Origin: Gammaproteobacteria bacterium
GTDB lineage: Bacteria; Pseudomonadota; Gammaproteobacteria; Pseudomonadales; Azotimanducaceae
Assembly: GCA_027295975.1 (NCBI GenBank)
Contig: JAPUJX010000247.1
Location: forward strand, 1-5,643
DNA: 5,643 nucleotides
Direction of reading: 5' to 3'
Shown one piece after another: positions 4,391-5,643 of the stretch. The notes beneath the pieces are model-generated. The model saw only the letters and a program-made list of their open reading frames with translations, made no database searches and had not been told where the DNA came from. Every line of letters begins with the position of its first letter. Position 1 is the stretch's first letter. The translations under genes and the position numbers were made by a program.

Positions 4391-5643
4391 ATGATGTTTT
4401 TCATGACTTTGCGCTTTGCACACCTTTTTCGACCCCGATTGCGACCGAGTGCTGCGATGGCGTTCGCGCCGACGGCGGCGTTAGCGCTGACGATGGCGTT
4501 AGCGCTGACGATGGCGGCCATCGTCCATGGGGCTCCACCCAAAGATCTGCCCGTGTTGGGAGATGCCTCCTCCAGCACCATATCTCCGGAGATGGAACGC
4601 CAGATCGGACGCGATTTCCTGAAACAAATCCATGCGTCCCTCCCAACTATCGAAGACCCCCTCCTCAAACACTACATAGCCAAACATATTGCGGATTTGT
4701 CCCAGTATTCGGAACTCAAGGAAAAAGTGCTCAGCACCGTGCTGATCGACAGCGATCAGATTAACGCTTTTGCGGTTCCCGGCGGGGTTGTGGGGATCAA
4801 TCTCGGGTTATTCCTTTACGCCCAGGACGTCCACGAGTACTCATCGGTCATCGCCCACGAACTCGCCCACTTGAGCCAGCGGCACTTCGCTCGAGGTGTG
4901 GAAGAACAGCGCGTTCAAGCCATACCCAATCTCGCCGCCATGTTGGCGGCAATACTCTTGGGCGCCGCCGGAGGCGGGGAGGCCGCTATCGCAGCCATCA
5001 CCACGGTACAGGCCGTTGCCCAGTCAAAACAGCTTCGCTATAGCCGCGGCCGGGAAACCGAGGCTGATCGCATCGGTCTCAACACCCTGGTCCGCGCCAA
5101 CATGGACCCCGACGGCATGGCGCGTATGTTCGGGCGAATGCAGCGGGCTTACCGATTCTCCAGCACCCCACCGGAGTTTCTCCTGACACACCCACTTTCC
5201 GAGACCCGGGTGGCGGATGCCAGGAGCCAATCTCTGTTATATCCAAAACGCTCGTACGAAGAAGATCTGGACTACACGATGATGCGTGCCCGGGCGGACA
5301 TCTACTACATAAAGGGTGCCGAAGCGGCGGTGACGAAGTATGCAAAAGCCGCTCGAGAAGCACCGGGTTCAATTACCGCCCAATACGGTTACGCGATAGC
5401 GTTGAGTCGAGCCGGCGATCACGAAAAAGCGCTCGTCATAGCCGAAGCGTTGTTTGAAAGGGATCCGCAGAAGCTACTCTATATTGGAACCTATACCGAG
5501 TTCCTCATAGCCGCCGACCAGTCCGACAAAGCCGCGCAGTTGCTTGCCCATCAACTTGTCATCAATCCCGACAACTTCCCGCTGTCGATGTTGTACGCTC
5601 GGGCGCTCACCACCTCAGAGCGCTTCGAAGAGGCAGAAGCGGT
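4391..5643 (+). CDS. bepA: BepA-type periplasmic M48 metalloprotease/chaperone, 3' truncated by window
   Basis: This is an M48-family zinc protease with a C-terminal TPR region, matching BepA (YfgC), which degrades or helps assemble stalled BAM substrates such as LptD in the periplasm. The reading frame is open for 417 codons and runs off the right edge; E. coli BepA has 487 residues. An arginine-rich n-region (residues 8-18) and an alanine/leucine-rich core (21-44) form an unusually long signal peptide, with cleavage probably near VHG/APP (45-50). The catalytic motif is HELAH (H156, E157, H160), the third zinc ligand is E222 in RETEAD with D226, and THPLSETR supplies H267, equivalent to the BepA plug histidine. 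Residues about 296-417 are helical repeats of TPR type. The start is uncertain: ATG 4391, 4394 or 4403 are all in frame; AAAGGGG (4374-4380) lies 10 nt before 4391. It is divergent from the TusA-like gene. Confidence 0.94.
   Translation, partial: MMFFMTLRFAHLFRPRLRPSAAMAFAPTAALALTMALALTMAAIVHGAPPKDLPVLGDASSSTISPEMERQIGRDFLKQIHASLPTIEDPLLKHYIAKHIADLSQYSELKEKVLSTVLIDSDQINAFAVPGGVVGINLGLFLYAQDVHEYSSVIAHELAHLSQRHFARGVEEQRVQAIPNLAAMLAAILLGAAGGGEAAIAAITTVQAVAQSKQLRYSRGRETEADRIGLNTLVRANMDPDGMARMFGRMQRAYRFSSTPPEFLLTHPLSETRVADARSQSLLYPKRSYEEDLDYTMMRARADIYYIKGAEAAVTKYAKAAREAPGSITAQYGYAIALSRAGDHEKALVIAEALFERDPQKLLYIGTYTEFLIAADQSDKAAQLLAHQLVINPDNFPLSMLYARALTTSERFEEAEA
4478..4516 (+). repeat. 18-bp tandem repeat in the bepA signal-peptide region
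   Basis: The 18-bp unit at 4478-4495 is repeated exactly at 4496-4513, and three bases of a third copy follow. Being a multiple of three, it keeps frame and encodes ALALTM twice (residues 30-35 and 36-41), forming the hydrophobic core of the signal peptide. The exact nucleotide identity points to a recent slippage duplication. Confidence 0.9.

Noticed and set aside
4312..4668. Long N-terminal extension of the TusA-like gene
   Set aside because: The extension is antisense to bepA and has repeat-derived alanine-rich sequence. The ATG at 4311 has a proper GGGAG ribosome site and gives the usual family length.
4384..4764. Plus-strand ORF starting at ATG 4384, close behind AAAGGGG
   Set aside because: It overlaps the first third of bepA in another frame. 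The product is low-complexity at its start (from the tandem repeat) with no recognisable motif, while the bepA frame carries HExxH and continues to the window end.

Overview
The window looks like ordinary chromosome from a gammaproteobacterium. The evidence is a class II tRNA-Ser with encoded CCA, a proteobacterial-type DapA whose active-site numbering matches the E. coli enzyme exactly, a BamC/NlpB lipoprotein (a lineage-restricted BAM subunit), a PerM-type permease, a TusA-like sulfur carrier and a BepA-type M48 protease. Gene order resembles, from memory, the bepA / tusA-like / perM / (bcp, gcvR) / dapA / bamC / MBL block of Pseudomonas, but bcp and gcvR are absent here. The genus cannot be fixed from the sequence. 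Coding density is high and no mobile element, CRISPR array or pseudogene is visible.

Layout: everything from 1 to 4311 is on the minus strand and is read right to left. The order is a TusA-like sulfur carrier (4311-4078), a PerM/AI-2E permease (4078-2963), a 60-nt gap, dapA (2902-2027), bamC (2027-924), an MBL-fold hydrolase (927-121), and tRNA-Ser(CGA) (91-1) ending exactly at the window edge. Neighbours overlap at three junctions: tusA-like/perM (TGATG), dapA/bamC (TAGTG) and bamC/MBL (TTGA). This suggests two translationally coupled groups. A 79-nt divergent intergenic region (4312-4390) separates the minus-strand genes from bepA. bepA runs on the plus strand from 4391 to beyond the right edge (417 codons present, C-terminus missing).

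How the genes relate: DapA makes the diaminopimelate/lysine precursor needed for peptidoglycan. BamC belongs to the outer-membrane beta-barrel assembly machine, and BepA is the periplasmic protease/chaperone that clears stalled BAM and LptD substrates. Envelope biogenesis is therefore the common thread. The TusA-like protein and its permease partner are probably a separate sulfur-trafficking pair, and the MBL hydrolase has no assigned substrate.

I see no strong candidate for an undescribed system. The points most worth a second look are a sigma-E-like element and a 12-bp palindrome upstream of bepA, a perfect 18-bp tandem duplication inside the BepA signal peptide, the one-base overlap of the sulfur carrier with a permease, and the uncharacterised MBL hydrolase coupled to bamC.
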